Assembly: GCA_963971535.1 (NCBI GenBank)
Contig: OZ020585.1
Coordinates: forward strand, 160,014,211 to 160,078,210
Source of the DNA: Notolepis coatsorum
Taxonomy: Eukaryota; Chordata; Actinopteri; Aulopiformes; Paralepididae
Length of the DNA stretch: 64,000 nucleotides
Direction: 5' to 3'
Part shown: piece by piece, positions 10,841 through 21,968 of the stretch
How positions within the stretch are numbered: position 1 is the first letter of the stretch
Layout of the letters: each line of letters begins with the position of its first letter
The notes under the pieces: generated by a model
Databases searched by the model: none
Told to the model about the DNA's origin: nothing
Seen by the model: only the letters and a program-made list of their open reading frames with translations
Position numbers and translations under genes: made by a program

Positions 10841-11566
10841 CTATACTGCACCGTACTGACTGTACTGTGCTTTCGGGGACATTTGATCAGACGAGATGGC
10901 CTTGTGTGATATGGGGGGGGGGGGGGGGGGGGACGCCTTGTGCTGCTGCTGCACTTCGTGGTGAGATTGTGTCCTTCGTGATTATCTCTCGTGCTGGTAT
11001 GAGTTTAATATTCTTGGAGGCCATTAAGGCATGACGCATGTTTGCTGCTAGGAGCTTTGAACCTAAGCCATTTGGGAAGAAGCCATTTCTTTGAAAACGT
11101 TCTGGGTTATTCCAGAAAACATTGAAGTTGTCAATGAATTTCAGGCCGTGTACAAGACATGCAGCCCCTAACCATGAATTAAAATTTAGGAGTCGACTGA
11201 AGGCTTCTTGTCATCTGCGAAAGCATGCAATTGGTCCACTGATGGACACATCAGTGTCTATGTACACAGACTGATGTTTGTCTAGTGTGTTCATTAAACG
11301 TGTGAAATCGTCTTTCAAAGTCTCTGTGCCAGTCTTCTTTCGCAGGATGTCAAACGATCCAGAGTGAATGACAATTTTTGTTATGCCCGGTCTGATTAGT
11401 GTTGGAAGTATTTCGGCCAGCTCTTTCACAGATGTATTGTCTAGACAGATATTTTCTGTGTTTGCCATCTCCACATACCTTGTTGTGGAATCTCCAATCA
11501 GTATGCAGTCTATTTTCTGTGTGAAGTTAGCATTTTTCTTTCCAACAGTTATGGGGCCGTTTGTTT
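10841..11566 (-). pseudogene. L2 ORF1 with SGNH-esterase-like domain, copy A, 5'-truncated
   Basis: The frame has DCILIGDSTTRYVE (block I, Gly-Asp-Ser nucleophile), KIVIHSGSFDI (position of the oxyanion block) and, after an in-frame TGA at 11213-11211, FNVFWNNPERFQRNG followed by FFPNGLGSKLL. The last block normally carries the catalytic Asp and His; here they appear as Asn and Phe. CR1 and L2 ORF1 proteins are known to carry such esterase domains. A G run at 10913-10932 reads as a proline run near the C-terminus. The N-terminal half of the open frame upstream of TPKTNG is host transposon sequence, not ORF1. Confidence 0.75.
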
Positions 11567-11701
11567 TTGGGGTATATATATAATAGGTATTATGTTTCAT
11601 CATGAATGCATCAAAGGGGGGGGGGGGGGGGGGGCGTTTTTTGATGCTCTGATCATCAGCAACGGCATACGTTTTGTACGTTACATATGATCCTTGTGAA
11701 T

Positions 11702-12109
11702 CCCTACCCACCTTCAAAAGAGCACCTACGGGAGGCTGCAATTAGAAACTGGCCCCCGTAAATGTCTGAACCCCCCTCCCACCCCCTGCTAATGTACAGT
11801 TCCCTCCCCCTCGTATGTATATACTGTTAGGATCTCTGTTTAACAGTACTGTATATTTGCATATCTTGTATGTCACAAATGTAACAGTACTGTATATCTG
11901 TATGTCATAAATGTCATGATAAGATGATTAGATTTTTATATCTGTATGTTGTGTATGTCATAAATGTCATTATGAATTGAAAATGGGGGACCCTGATGTA
12001 AACAAAACGAAAGTCTTTATCTGGTCTGCATCCCCTTAACAATTGTGTGTATTGATCTGTACTGTGCCCATTCTGCAATCTGTTAATTAAAGTTTTCAAT
12101 CAATCAATG
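11702..12109 (+). mobile_element. LINE 3' end with (AATC)n tail, copy A
   Basis: Starting near TCCCTACCCACC, this carries the end of a reading frame (KEHLREAAIRNW then a stop) and a 3' UTR containing GGGGGACCCTGATGTAAAC and CATTCTGCAATCTGTTAA. It ends AAAGTTTTCAATCAATCAATG. Imperfect TGTGAATC-like duplications flank it. The same tail recurs many times in the window (for example 34811, 50312, 50483, 54008, 61403, 63240). Confidence 0.7.
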
Positions 12110-12290
12110 TGAAATCATTGTTGCATCAAGGTAGAATTGATGTCATATAGTCCTTACCTTTACTAGGAGGTATCCCACAATGAATATTCCAGTTGTCTGA
12201 TCGCGATTTCCAGTATTGATGTCCATCGGGTCCCTGACATGCAAAATATGCATCAAGTGTGTTCCAAGCGTTCCAAGTTGCTCCAATGGT

Positions 12291-12348
12291 AACACATATT
12301 ACGTGTTTGGCGCCCAACGGTTGGCGAGCAAACACGTAATATTACGTG
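12291..12348. repeat. Paired subterminal palindromes of the piggyBac-like element A
   Basis: An imperfect palindrome ACACATATTACGTGT near 12292-12306 is followed by the perfect 16-base palindrome CACGTAATATTACGTG at 12333-12348. Each is followed by TTTGGC or ATTGGC. The pair sits next to the right terminus. Other members carry a pair at the same place with a different core. Confidence 0.7.
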
Positions 12349-12615
12349 ATTGGCCGTGAATAAGTTAACAGACTAGATCAAACGCCACTTTTTTAGTTTT
12401 TTTAATTGCTACTTCAGATTGACAAAACAATATAATAAAAAAAAATCGGTACATCCTGCAAAACTTGGTCCCAGCTTTTATTTGTGTAAATGTCTCAGAA
12501 ATCCCCCTTTATCATCAATGTACATAGATACACCATAAACTCTCTTAATGCCCCATATCTCTAGTTTCAGAGTAAAGGTTCATGAAGTCATTTGATAAAT
12601 GTATGCTCATGTATC

Positions 12616-14571
12616 AGAACGACCCGACAAGGACTGGAGGGGAGTCTGCAACCTATGTACTCTCCCGAGGTGATTGCAAACTCCCAACAGGTGCGTGAAG
12701 GTAGAGGATCAAGGATGTCCAAGGGTGGGGGCTGGTGAAGAGTAGAGGAGAGTAAAACATCGCAAGGGTGGGGGCTGTTGAGGAGAGTAGACAGGGAAAA
12801 CACAGGAAAAAGGTCCAGGGACAGGCGAATCCTCACAGTACCTCCCCCTCCACGGGAGCCACCGGGCGACCCAAAAAATCAGACAGCGGGGCAGGGGACA
12901 TGACAAAGCAACAAACAAACAAAAAACTGGGCCATGCTAGCAGGGGAAGCTACACCTAAAGTGGGGCTAGCAGAGGGACTGGGTAGCTGCCAGAGCATTG
13001 CTAGCTACAGGGCCTATGCTAGCTGTACTGCTACAATAGCATAGAGGCTGCGCTAGCTGCCGGAGCTAGGCTAGCAGACAGGGCTGGACTAGCAAAGGAG
13101 AACAAGCTAGCTGGAAGGACAGTCCTAGCTGTGGGGAACAGGGTAGCTAACAGGGGAGCTAACGAGGCTAACAGGGGAGTCAAACTGGGGAAACTAACAG
13201 GGGAACTAACAGGGGAACTAGAGGGAACTAGAGGGAGCTAGAGTGGGTTAGAGGGAACTAGAGGGAACTAACAGGGGCTAACTCACATACACTGTCTGTG
13301 CTGGCTGGGGTCATCGACTGGTCGGGTCGTACTGTTATGGTTTGTAACCGACCCCAATCGTACAACACAAGACAGGTATGAGAGTAAGCCAAAACAGGGC
13401 AAATATTTATTATAGAACAAAAAGCGGCACAGTCCCTTTAAGGGAAAACACAAAAACACTAGAGTCAAGGAAATCTGGAAAATGCGGCACTGTGCCTTTA
13501 AGAGGCGAACAGGCTAAGGGACTAAGGCTAAGGACTAAGGCTAAGGGCCAGGGCTAAGGACCAGGGCTAAGTGTCAGGGCCAGGAACAGGGGCACTGGAG
13601 AGGGGGACAGGGACAGAGGCCCGGAGAGGCGGGCTGGAGACAGGGACAGAGAACAGGGTTAAGGCCTTGGACAGAGCGAGGGCCAGAGCTGCTTACAGGG
13701 ATGAGGACAGGGTTCCGACGGCGGAGGCCTGGCACGGGGACAGGGGCCCGACGGCGGAGGCCTGGCATGGGAACAGGGGCCCGACGGCGGAGGCCTGGCA
13801 CGGGGACAGGGGCCCGACGGCGGGGGCCTGGCACGGGAACAGGGTCCCGACAGCGGGGCCTGGCACGGAGATCCTCCTCCTCCTCTTCGGATGCTGCAGA
13901 CGGGCAGCGCAGAACAAAGGGGGTCCCAGGGGACCGGGATGGGAACACGCCGTCCTCCCGTGGAATACTAGGGAGCGACGACGAGCCTGGGTCCAAGGGG
14001 AACGGGATGGGCACACGCCGTCCTCCCGTGGAATACTAGGGAGCGACGACGAGCCTCACCCCCAGGAACGAGGATCACGAAGAGACGCCTTCCTCCCGTG
14101 GAATCGGGAGCGATGACGAGCCGGCTTGGCGTCTGGAGTGGGAACACTGGAAAACCTCCCGTAGAGAATTAGAGAGCGAAGACGGTGTCCCACTCCAGGC
14201 AAACGGCGACAGGTGGTGATGGCTGGCACGTCGTCTCACGCCGGAGACGTGGCAGGTGATGGTAACGTACAGGATGGTAACGTACAGAACTCCATGAACA
14301 CAGAGTGTACACAGATACAGATACAGAACGAACACAGAGTCCAGAACACAGAACGACCCGACAAGGACTGGAGGGGAGTCTGCAACCTATGTACTCTCCC
14401 GAGGTGATTGCAATCTCCCAACAGGTGCGTGAAGGTAGAGGATCAAGGATGTCCAAGGGTGGGGGCTGGTGAAGAGTAGAGGAGAGTAAAACATCGCAAG
14501 GGTGGGGGCTGTTGAGGAGAGTAGACAGGGAAAACACAGGAAAAAGGTCCAGGGACAGGCGAATCCTCACA
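12616..14571 (-). mobile_element. Partial LTR retrotransposon in the duplicate copy
   Basis: This is the duplicated part of the element: a truncated LTR (12616-12837), the internal region (12838-13332) and a full LTR (13333-14571) with a 13-bp GCTAAGGACTAAG insertion. CTTTT follows at 14572. The left LTR is cut by the duplication breakpoint, not by a transposition event. Confidence 0.85.
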
Positions 14572-14609
14572 CTTTTTCTAACAATCGAATTTTTGGGGTA
14601 AGACTAATC

Positions 14610-14610
<1 letters not shown>

Positions 14611-14640
<30 letters not shown>
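14611..14640 (+). repeat. Poly-C tract (30 bases), copy B
   Basis: Equivalent of 5107-5131, five bases longer. Confidence 0.85.
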
Positions 14641-14840
14641 TTGATGATTTTGTGAAGACACATATGTACATGGGATATACCTTTGATTTGGAAGTATTTG
14701 GGGTTTCAGGCGAGCAACCCGAACGATTTGGGCATATTGCATATCACGCGTCATATCTCGTGATCTATGAAAAAAGACTGGATTATTTTGGAAAGGGCCG
14801 ATGTTTAGCGTGTAATAGTGCACAAACTACAATATGTAGA

Positions 14841-16654
14841 AATTAACTGGTTAGTCAGTGATGGACTATGAATGAAAGTTAAGGTCAGATAGGCCAGTGA
14901 CTAAATGTAATGATTTAGTAATCCTCTGGCTTGTTACTAAACACTAGGTCGATTTGGGTCTTGCCCTTTAATCATCTGAACAAAATCAAAGTTGTTTGAG
15001 GGCTTTTCTACCATGTTCATCTTCCCAGTTTATGTTGAAATCCCCCATCAAAAGTATTTCTTTCAAAGTGGCACTCTCTAAGTATGATGTTTAGCTGGTC
15101 AGAAATATATAGCTTTGGAGTCTGGTGGTCGGTACGCGTGTATCACTTCCGCAACGGATTTAGTCGGATTTCGGTTTCCGGGTTCGCCTGATTGGCCGCG
15201 ACGGCGTGGACTTGACCGCGAGGCTGGAGTTCACTTCTCCTTTCACATCGCGCCACGCTGCTGTGCAGACGCGCTGCTTTAATAATATTGTCGCGTTGTG
15301 GAAAGCAGGATGAGAGAGCGTAGATTTCAGTGTGTATCATTTAATCATTTAACATTTGAAAGGTATACATTGTTGTCATACAGAAGTACAGAATACTTTT
15401 ATCCAAAATGCTTCTTACTGTTACTGTTAAGAGACTGTGCTAGACAAGATATGTATGAAATAAAATAGTATAGCATGTAAAATAGAAGTAAAAATAGAGG
15501 TCACGCTGTTCAGTATAGACATATGTACAATGTTCGATGCAGAATAGAAGTAACTGAGTTACCAAAATTGTACCTCATCCCATTTCTGCTTTGCACTATA
15601 GCGTATTGTATATTAGTACATTGCATAGTATATTGTATGGTAAAAGTCTGCGGAGTGCAACAATAAGAAGCATTTTGGATAAAAGTATTCTGTACTTCTG
15701 TATGACAACAATGTATGCCTTTCAAATGTTAAATGATTAAATGATACACACTGAAATCTACGCTCTCTCATCCTGCTTTCCACAACGCGACAATATTATT
15801 AAACAGCAGCTCTGTCATTGAAGTGGGAAAAGTGAGCCGTATTGTATATTAGTACATTGCATAGTATATTGTATATTGTATGGTAACTCAGTTACTTCTA
15901 TTCTGCATCGAACATTGTACATAATGTCTATACTGAACAGCGTGACCTCTATTTTTACTTCTATTTTACATGCTATACTATTTTATTTCATACTTATCTT
16001 GTCTAGCACAGTCTCTAACAGTAACAGTAAGAAGCATTTTGGATGAAAGTATTCTGTACTTCTGTATGACAACAATGTATGCCTTTCAAATGTTAAATGA
16101 TAAATGATTAAATGATACACACTGAAATCTACGCTCTCTCATCCTGCTTTCCACAACGCGACAATATTATTAAAGCAGCGCGTCTGCACAGCAGCGTGGC
16201 GCGATGTGAAAGGGGAAGTGAACTCCAGCCTCGCGGTCAAGTCACGTGGCCGTCGCGGCCAATCAGGCAAACCCCGTAAACCGAAATCCAACTAAATCCG
16301 TTGCGGAAGTGATACACGTGGTCGGTACAGCCCTAGGAGGGTAAAGGACATTTGGGGAGACACTCTAATTCCTTATCTGAAAAGTGGATCTGGGTACAGT
16401 GGATGTTATCTTTAACATAAAACATCACACCTCCCCATCTCCCTTCAGGTCACTCTAAATATATTATAGCCAGGTACAGTCAGAGCAGCAGCTAGGGAGT
16501 TATCATGAAGCCAGGTTTCAGAGAAAAATGTATAATCTAAATTTGATGCTAAGAGTAGTTGTTTAATCTGTTAACTTTTAGCGGTGATACTGCATGTGTT
16601 TAGGTGTCCCCCTGGAAGGCCTTTAGGCTTGGCATGGGGGTCGCAGACCAATCT
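14841..16654 (-). pseudogene. LINE endonuclease remnant, copy B
   Basis: Duplicate of 5330-7150 with the same foldback insertion and the same frame damage, including SETWL and MGDFN motif remnants. It adds no new coding capacity. Confidence 0.65.
15136..16319. mobile_element. Mutator-like foldback element, copy B
   Basis: Duplicate of 5625-6814 flanked by GGTCGGTAC at 15127-15135 and 16320-16328. The last terminal base is T instead of C, and a few small indels separate it from copy A. Confidence 0.8.
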
Positions 16655-17508
16655 AGAATTATTAACTGATTGAGCGCCAGCTATTATCCTCATCCTGTAG
16701 TCAATGGGCCAGCTTTCTATTGCCTATTTTCACGATGTGTCACTATATTTGCAGAGCTATATCTATATTCTATGTTATAGCTATGGAGACAATGCTATGG
16801 CTCATTTGACAGTAACTATCTCTCGTCCAACATGTAAAAGGGAGTTTTTTTTTTTTTTTACTATTTCAAAATCAAAGGTATATAATAATAATAACTTTAT
16901 TTGTATAGCACTTTTCATACAGAGGTTGCAGTTCAAAGTGCTTCACAACAGTAAAAAATACAGGCATAAGCGAGCATAAAAAGATAGACAGGTAGCAAGG
17001 TATGGCAAATCACAGTGTTTCACATTAGGATCTAGCATCCCAATAGGCTCTCCGCTTACAATTTTCAGTAACACAAATAGTAAAAATAGTTTAAAATGAT
17101 TCAGTTTAAAAATAGTCAAAAAATTATAAAATAGAACGGACATAAAAAATACAGGCATGAGCGAGCATAGCAAGGTATGGCAAATCACAGTGTTTCACAT
17201 TAGGATCTAGCATCCTAATAGGCTCTCTATTCAGTAATACAAATAATCACAGTGTTTCACATTTGGATCTAGCAAATAATAAAAATTGTTTAAAATTATT
17301 CAGTTTAAAAATAGTCATCAGTAAGAAGTAAAAAGTGCAATAACCGACACATGAATTTGATAGGCAGTGTACAAGAGTAGGCAGGGTAAGAATAGTGCAG
17401 GTAAATACAAGTTGTGTCAGGATATCCCTGATGTTTCCTCTTGCCACTAGGTGGTAGCAGATATCTATCAGTGAAATGCCTGATCAAAGAGAGGTTTTAA
17501 GCTGTCTT

Positions 17509-20280
17509 TTAAAGATGTCTAGCGAGTTGGCTTCCCTGATGTTTTGGGGCATAGTTGATAAAGGCTGCATTACCGATCCTCTTTTGACTGCTTCTGGGAG
17601 CCTCTAGTAGTCCAGCAGCTGATGATCGCAGTGTTCTTGCTGGTGTGTAATTTATTAGAGTGTTGGCGATGTAGCTAGGTCCCTGTCCATTTAGAGCTTT
17701 GTATGTAAGGAGAAGGACCTTAAAGTCAATTCTAAATGTTACAGGAAGCCAGTGTAAAGCAGCTAAGACTGGACTAATGTGCTCTCTCCTTTTGGTTCTA
17801 GTTAGCAGTCGGGCTGCAGAGTTTTGGATTAGCTGAAGCCTCTCTGTGGTTTTCTTAGGGAGACCTGTGAAAAGTGCATTACAGTAGTCTAACCGGCTAG
17901 ATATGAATGCATGAATTAGCTTCTCAGCATCGTTCTGATTAATAAATGGTCGTACTTTTGCTATATTTCTGAGATGGAAGAACGATGTTTTCGTCACTTT
18001 GCTAATATGAGAATTGAAGTTCAGTTCTGAATCTATGATAACCCCAAGACTAGTGACCTCAGATTTGATCCAAGGGGTTAGTCCCCCCAGGTTATTTATT
18101 AATGTTTCTTTTTTAGTTTTGGAGCCGATAATTAGAATTTCAGTTTTGTTCTCGTTTAGTTTCAGGAAGTTCTTACTCATCCATTTATTTATTGCCAGTA
18201 AGCAGTCTGTAATGGAGCTAATCGCTGTATAATTTGGTTCAGCAGATATGTACAGTTGTGTATCATCCGCATAGCTATGGAAATCTACATTATGTTCTCT
18301 GATGATATCACCCAGCGGTAACATGTAAAGGGAGAAGAGTAAAGGACCTCCATAGTTGTTGTCGTATATATCAGACATGTGATCTCCTAGATTAACATAG
18401 AATTTCCTCCCTCTGATGTATGTTTTAAACCAGCCCAGCACATGTTCTGAGAAACCGACATGGTTTTCAAGACGATCGATTAGAATATCGTGATCGATTG
18501 TATCAAATGCTGCACTGAGATCTAACAGGATAAGGATGGAGATCTTATTCTCATCAGAGTTTAGTCTGAGGTCACTGATTATTTTGGTGAGGGCAGTTTC
18601 AGTGCTATGATATTTTCTGAATCCTGACTGAAATTCTTCTAAGATGTTGTTTTCTTCAAGAAAGGAATTTATTTGAACTGAAACTATCTTTTCAAGTACT
18701 TTACTAATGAATGGTAGGTTGGATATTGGACGATAATTTGCCATTTCATTACTATCCAAGTTATGTTTTTTTAGTAATGGCTTTACAACTGCTGTTTTAA
18801 AGGCATCTGGGAAAATACCAGTCCTAAGGGAAGTGTTTATGATATCTAGCACAGGGCTTGAAACACTATTAAATACCCGTTTGAAGAAAGCTGTAGGTAT
18901 AGGGTCAATGTCTGAGGTGGAGGAGTTACATTCTGAGACAGTTTTGCAGAGTACATCTAATGTGATGCATGTGAAACTTCTCATGGTTACATTGCACGGT
19001 TTGCTGCAATCAGCTTTATTTCCATCATGAGTAATGCTGGCCCTGATCAAGGTTATTTTGTTGTTAAAGAATAGCGCAAGTTCTTCACACTTAACCGTTG
19101 ATGACTGAGGAGGTGTAGGGGCAGTGTTGAGTAGTACATTAATAGTGGAAAAAAGGATTCTGGAGTTTCCAGCATTTTCTGTAATGATTTTAGAGAAGTA
19201 ATCTTTCCTTGCTAAGCGGATGGTTTTATTATAAACAGTTAAAGCATCTTTGTATATATCACAGCATATGGTGGTTTTTGTTTTTCTCCATTTTCGCTCC
19301 GCTGCACGACATTTCCTTTTTTCTTTGTTGACAGCATTATAGTTCAACCAGGGCGAGGCTCTAGTTTTCTTCTTTTTCGTTTTTAATGGGGCGACAGAAT
19401 TTAATATAGATGACATTGCATCATTGAGATTTTCTACCATTTCATTTAGAGAGCTGTCATGAGTGTGTGGTTCGTGTAGTCTGATAAGATCAATGAACTT
19501 TGATTCAGCTTTGTCGTTTAGGAGCCTCTTTTTAACTATGATTTCTTTTTTTGTTTTAGTAAGGGTTATTTGAGTATCAAAAAATATACAGTGATGGTCG
19601 GAGAGAGGTAATTCAGTTATTGAGATATTTGTTATGCTTAGCCCAGTTGTTGTTATAACTAAGTCTAGTGTATTCCCAAGCCTGTGAGTTGCATTTGTTA
19701 TATGCTGTATTAGGTCAAAGCTATCCAGTAGATTTGTTTGTTCTATAGTTTTGGAGTCTGTTTTCTTATTAAAATGGATGTTCAAGTCTCCATTTAGGAT
19801 CACCTTATCATATCCGGTAACACATAGTGAGATCAGTTCAGAGAGCTCCTGTATAAATATTGGTGAGTGTCTAGGCGGGCGGTATATTGTGACAATAATA
19901 GTTTATTCTGTTTTTAGTTCAATAGCAAGATATTCCATTGACATGAACTCGCCTAGTTCTGTGATTCTAAACAAGAGTTTTGAGGAGAAGATTGCTGCAA
20001 CTCCTCCGCCCCTTTTATTTTTTCTGGGTATTTGAAAAAAGTTATAGTCTGGTGGACAAGCTTCTATCATTATTGATGTAGCTGTGTCATTATTTAGCCA
20101 TGTCTCTACTAGGCAGATGCAATCTAAGTTATTTTCTTTAATCAGATAATTTACTAAGAATGTTTTATTATTCAGTGATCTGACATTTAGGAAAGCTAAT
20201 TTTATTTGTTGGACTTCTTTAGAGGAGGTCTGCTTTGGCTTGACCTTGATGGCCCTGAGGTTAATAGCAGGTAAACGCAT
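17509..20280 (-). pseudogene. L2 ORF2 (endonuclease-RT), copy B, inactive
   Basis: A 764-codon frame (19803-17509) joins the endonuclease C-terminus (LNGDLNIHF, SDHHCIFF) to the RT with LLDLSAAFDTIDH and YADD. The N-terminal endonuclease part (20280-19903) ends at the same TAA as copy A. The RT template-grip motif is again replaced by NNYGGPLLF. Copy B retains four endonuclease codons deleted in copy A and lacks copy A's stop between endonuclease and RT. Substitutions such as Pro to His (KKPNLDS to KKHNLDS) separate the copies. The C-terminus reads into a shifted frame in both. Confidence 0.9.
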
Positions 20281-20785
20281 TGATGGCGTATATTTTTCAC
20301 CATGCCATTGGCTGGTTATGATTACCGGTATGTTTTGAGAGATGGCATGGCAATTGTGCTATACTGCACCGTACTGACTGTACTGTGCTTTCGGGGACAT
20401 TTGATCAGACGAGATGGCCTTGTGTGATATGGGGGGGGGGGGGGGGGGGGGGACGCCTTGTGCTGCTGCTGCACTTCGTGGTGAGATTGTGTCCTTCGTG
20501 ATTATCTCTCGTGCTGGTATGAGTTTAATATTCTTGGAGGCCATTAAGGCATGATGCATGTTTGCTGCTAGGAGCTTTGAACCTAAGCCATTTGGGAAGA
20601 AGCCATTTCTTTGAAAACATTCTGGGTTATTCCAGAAAACATTGAAGTTGTCAATGAATTTCAGGCCGTGTACAAGACATGCAGCCCCTAACCATGAATT
20701 AAAATTTAGGAGTCGACTGAAGGCTTCTTGTCATCTGCGAAAGCATGCAATTGGTCCACTGATGGACACATCAGTGTCTATGTAC

Positions 20786-21968
20786 CAGGGTTTCCGTTAG
20801 AAAAAATTGTTGCCGGTCTCCGTGACCTGCAAGATTTCAACTACCGGACAAATGAGATTAATTCCGGTCATAGTTTATTGAGCTTTAAAACAATTGAGAT
20901 AGGCAGGCTATATAAAGAATGTCATCCTCAAGGCATGTAGATTTATAATATTATTACTTAAAACTAGGCTACTTTTGCGTATACAGTCATTAATATATTC
21001 CAAATAAAATAAGTCCCTCGATACTCCGTCTCCGTGCTGCTGCTGACTTGAAATAAAATAGACCGCGTATGTGGCAGTCGGTCCGATACTAAACAGCAGT
21101 CTGTTATAATCACATTTTTATGAGCTAACGAATTCCGTTATATTGGACATTTGTATTAATTATATCAAGCGAAGAACTGAGAAAGCAGAGAGCCGGCAAC
21201 ATTATCGTGGTTTGCGTGACTACTCTCTCCACCTCAATGTCACGCGGTCGAAAAGGGCGCTTGTCTATTGGACAGTGGAAATGTGTGTGTGGCTGCGATC
21301 CTGTGTGTGCGCGCGCGCGTGTGTGTGTGTCTGTGTGTGTACTGCGGAGCCCAGATCAGCGGAGCCGAGTTTTGACATGGCATTGATCCATTGTTCTATT
21401 GAAGCACATTACTTTACCACCATCCTCTCGCTAAACAACTTGTAGACCACGGTGTTTTTATGAGTGCCCACAAGTAGCCGTTTTAATAATATAATAAGCC
21501 GCGCGCCTCGGTAATAATAATAAGCCGCGTTTTTTCTTCCTTCTTCCCAAGATGCACAGACATAGATAGATAGATAGATAGATAGAGAGATAGATAGATA
21601 GATAGAGAGATTAGATGCAGTGTGCTTGTTTTGCAGTGAGTGCTGCGAGCAGTGGTAATAATAATCACTTCCTATATTTGGTTCGCGTTTGGTCCGATGA
21701 AGCGAACCGAGACCTACGTTTTTAAAGCTCTCGCTGACAACGTCGTTGTCATTATTAGAAGCAACGAGGAAACAAATGTAATGATCGTTTCGTTCATCGC
21801 ATAGGCTATTTAATTTTAGCCTATTTTAATACAATTCAAATAATCAAATTGTGCTTAGACTCAGGGAATTATTTTCACCGGACATTAAGACCGGAGAAAT
21901 TAAATATGTCGGACTTCAAGAGATTTTGCCGGACAAATACCGGTAATTACCGGCTAACGGAAACGCTG
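20786..21968. mobile_element. hAT element (CAGGGTTTCCGTTAG family) with 8-bp target duplication
   Basis: The ends are CAGGGTTTCCGTTAGAAA and the complement of CAGCGTTTCCGTTAGCC. A perfect 8-bp duplication CTATGTAC lies at 20778-20785 and 21969-21976, and the single CTATGTAC empty site is preserved at 11258-11265 in copy A. There is no transposase; the 1183-bp interior holds microsatellites. Relatives lie at 42722-43716 and 58195-62013. Confidence 0.93.
21303..21610. repeat. Microsatellites inside the hAT
   Basis: A mixed GT/GC run lies at about 21303-21341. A (GATA)n run with GAGA interruptions lies at 21563-21610. Confidence 0.8.

Larger units (their letters stand above)
7378..11570 (-). 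mobile_element. L2-type LINE, copy A, 5'-truncated
   Basis: Two ORFs in the CR1/L2 order (ORF1 with an esterase-like domain, then ORF2 with endonuclease and RT) are followed on the minus strand by a 3' region. That region ends in GAAAAGTGCTATACAAATAA and a short ATT repeat, a typical L2 tail. The 5' end stops inside ORF1 at about 11570, where the host piggyBac-like sequence resumes. Direct repeats in the 3' region (7440-7520 and 7625-7710) are seen. Confidence 0.85.
7158..12368. mobile_element. piggyBac-like element (TTAA), copy A, with nested LINEs
   Basis: The element starts TTAACTGATTGAGCGCC at 7158 and ends GGCCGTGAATAAGTTAA at 12368, giving TTAA duplications and imperfect inverted ends. 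Its internal sequence (7195-7375, 11571-11700, 12110-12368) is shared with the elements at 25169, 44138 and, less closely, 50751. It is interrupted by an L2 LINE (7378-11570) and a second LINE fragment (11702-12109). A G run of 19 bases lies at 11616-11634. It has no transposase. Kolobok elements also use TTAA, so piggyBac is the more likely call but not certain. Confidence 0.7.
3125..12615 (+). repeat. Tandem duplication, copy A (9.5 kb)
   Basis: Copy A begins inside the left LTR at AGAACGACCC and ends at GCTCATGTATC. The next base starts copy B with AGAACGACCC again. The units agree almost base for base across LTR, LINE, foldback and piggyBac-like sequence. Copy A lacks a 13-bp insertion at the LTR start and the hAT insertion seen in copy B. 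It carries its own 12-bp deletion in the L2 endonuclease frame. Confidence 0.92.

Noticed and set aside
11567..11741. N-terminal extension of L2 ORF1 with a proline run
   Set aside because: Those codons come from the host piggyBac-like element and its G run; homology to ORF1 begins at about 11566.
7158..12368. Kolobok assignment for the TTAA family
   Set aside because: Not excluded. Ends of the CCCTTT or CWCWTT type next to TTAA fit piggyBac better, and no transposase is present to decide.
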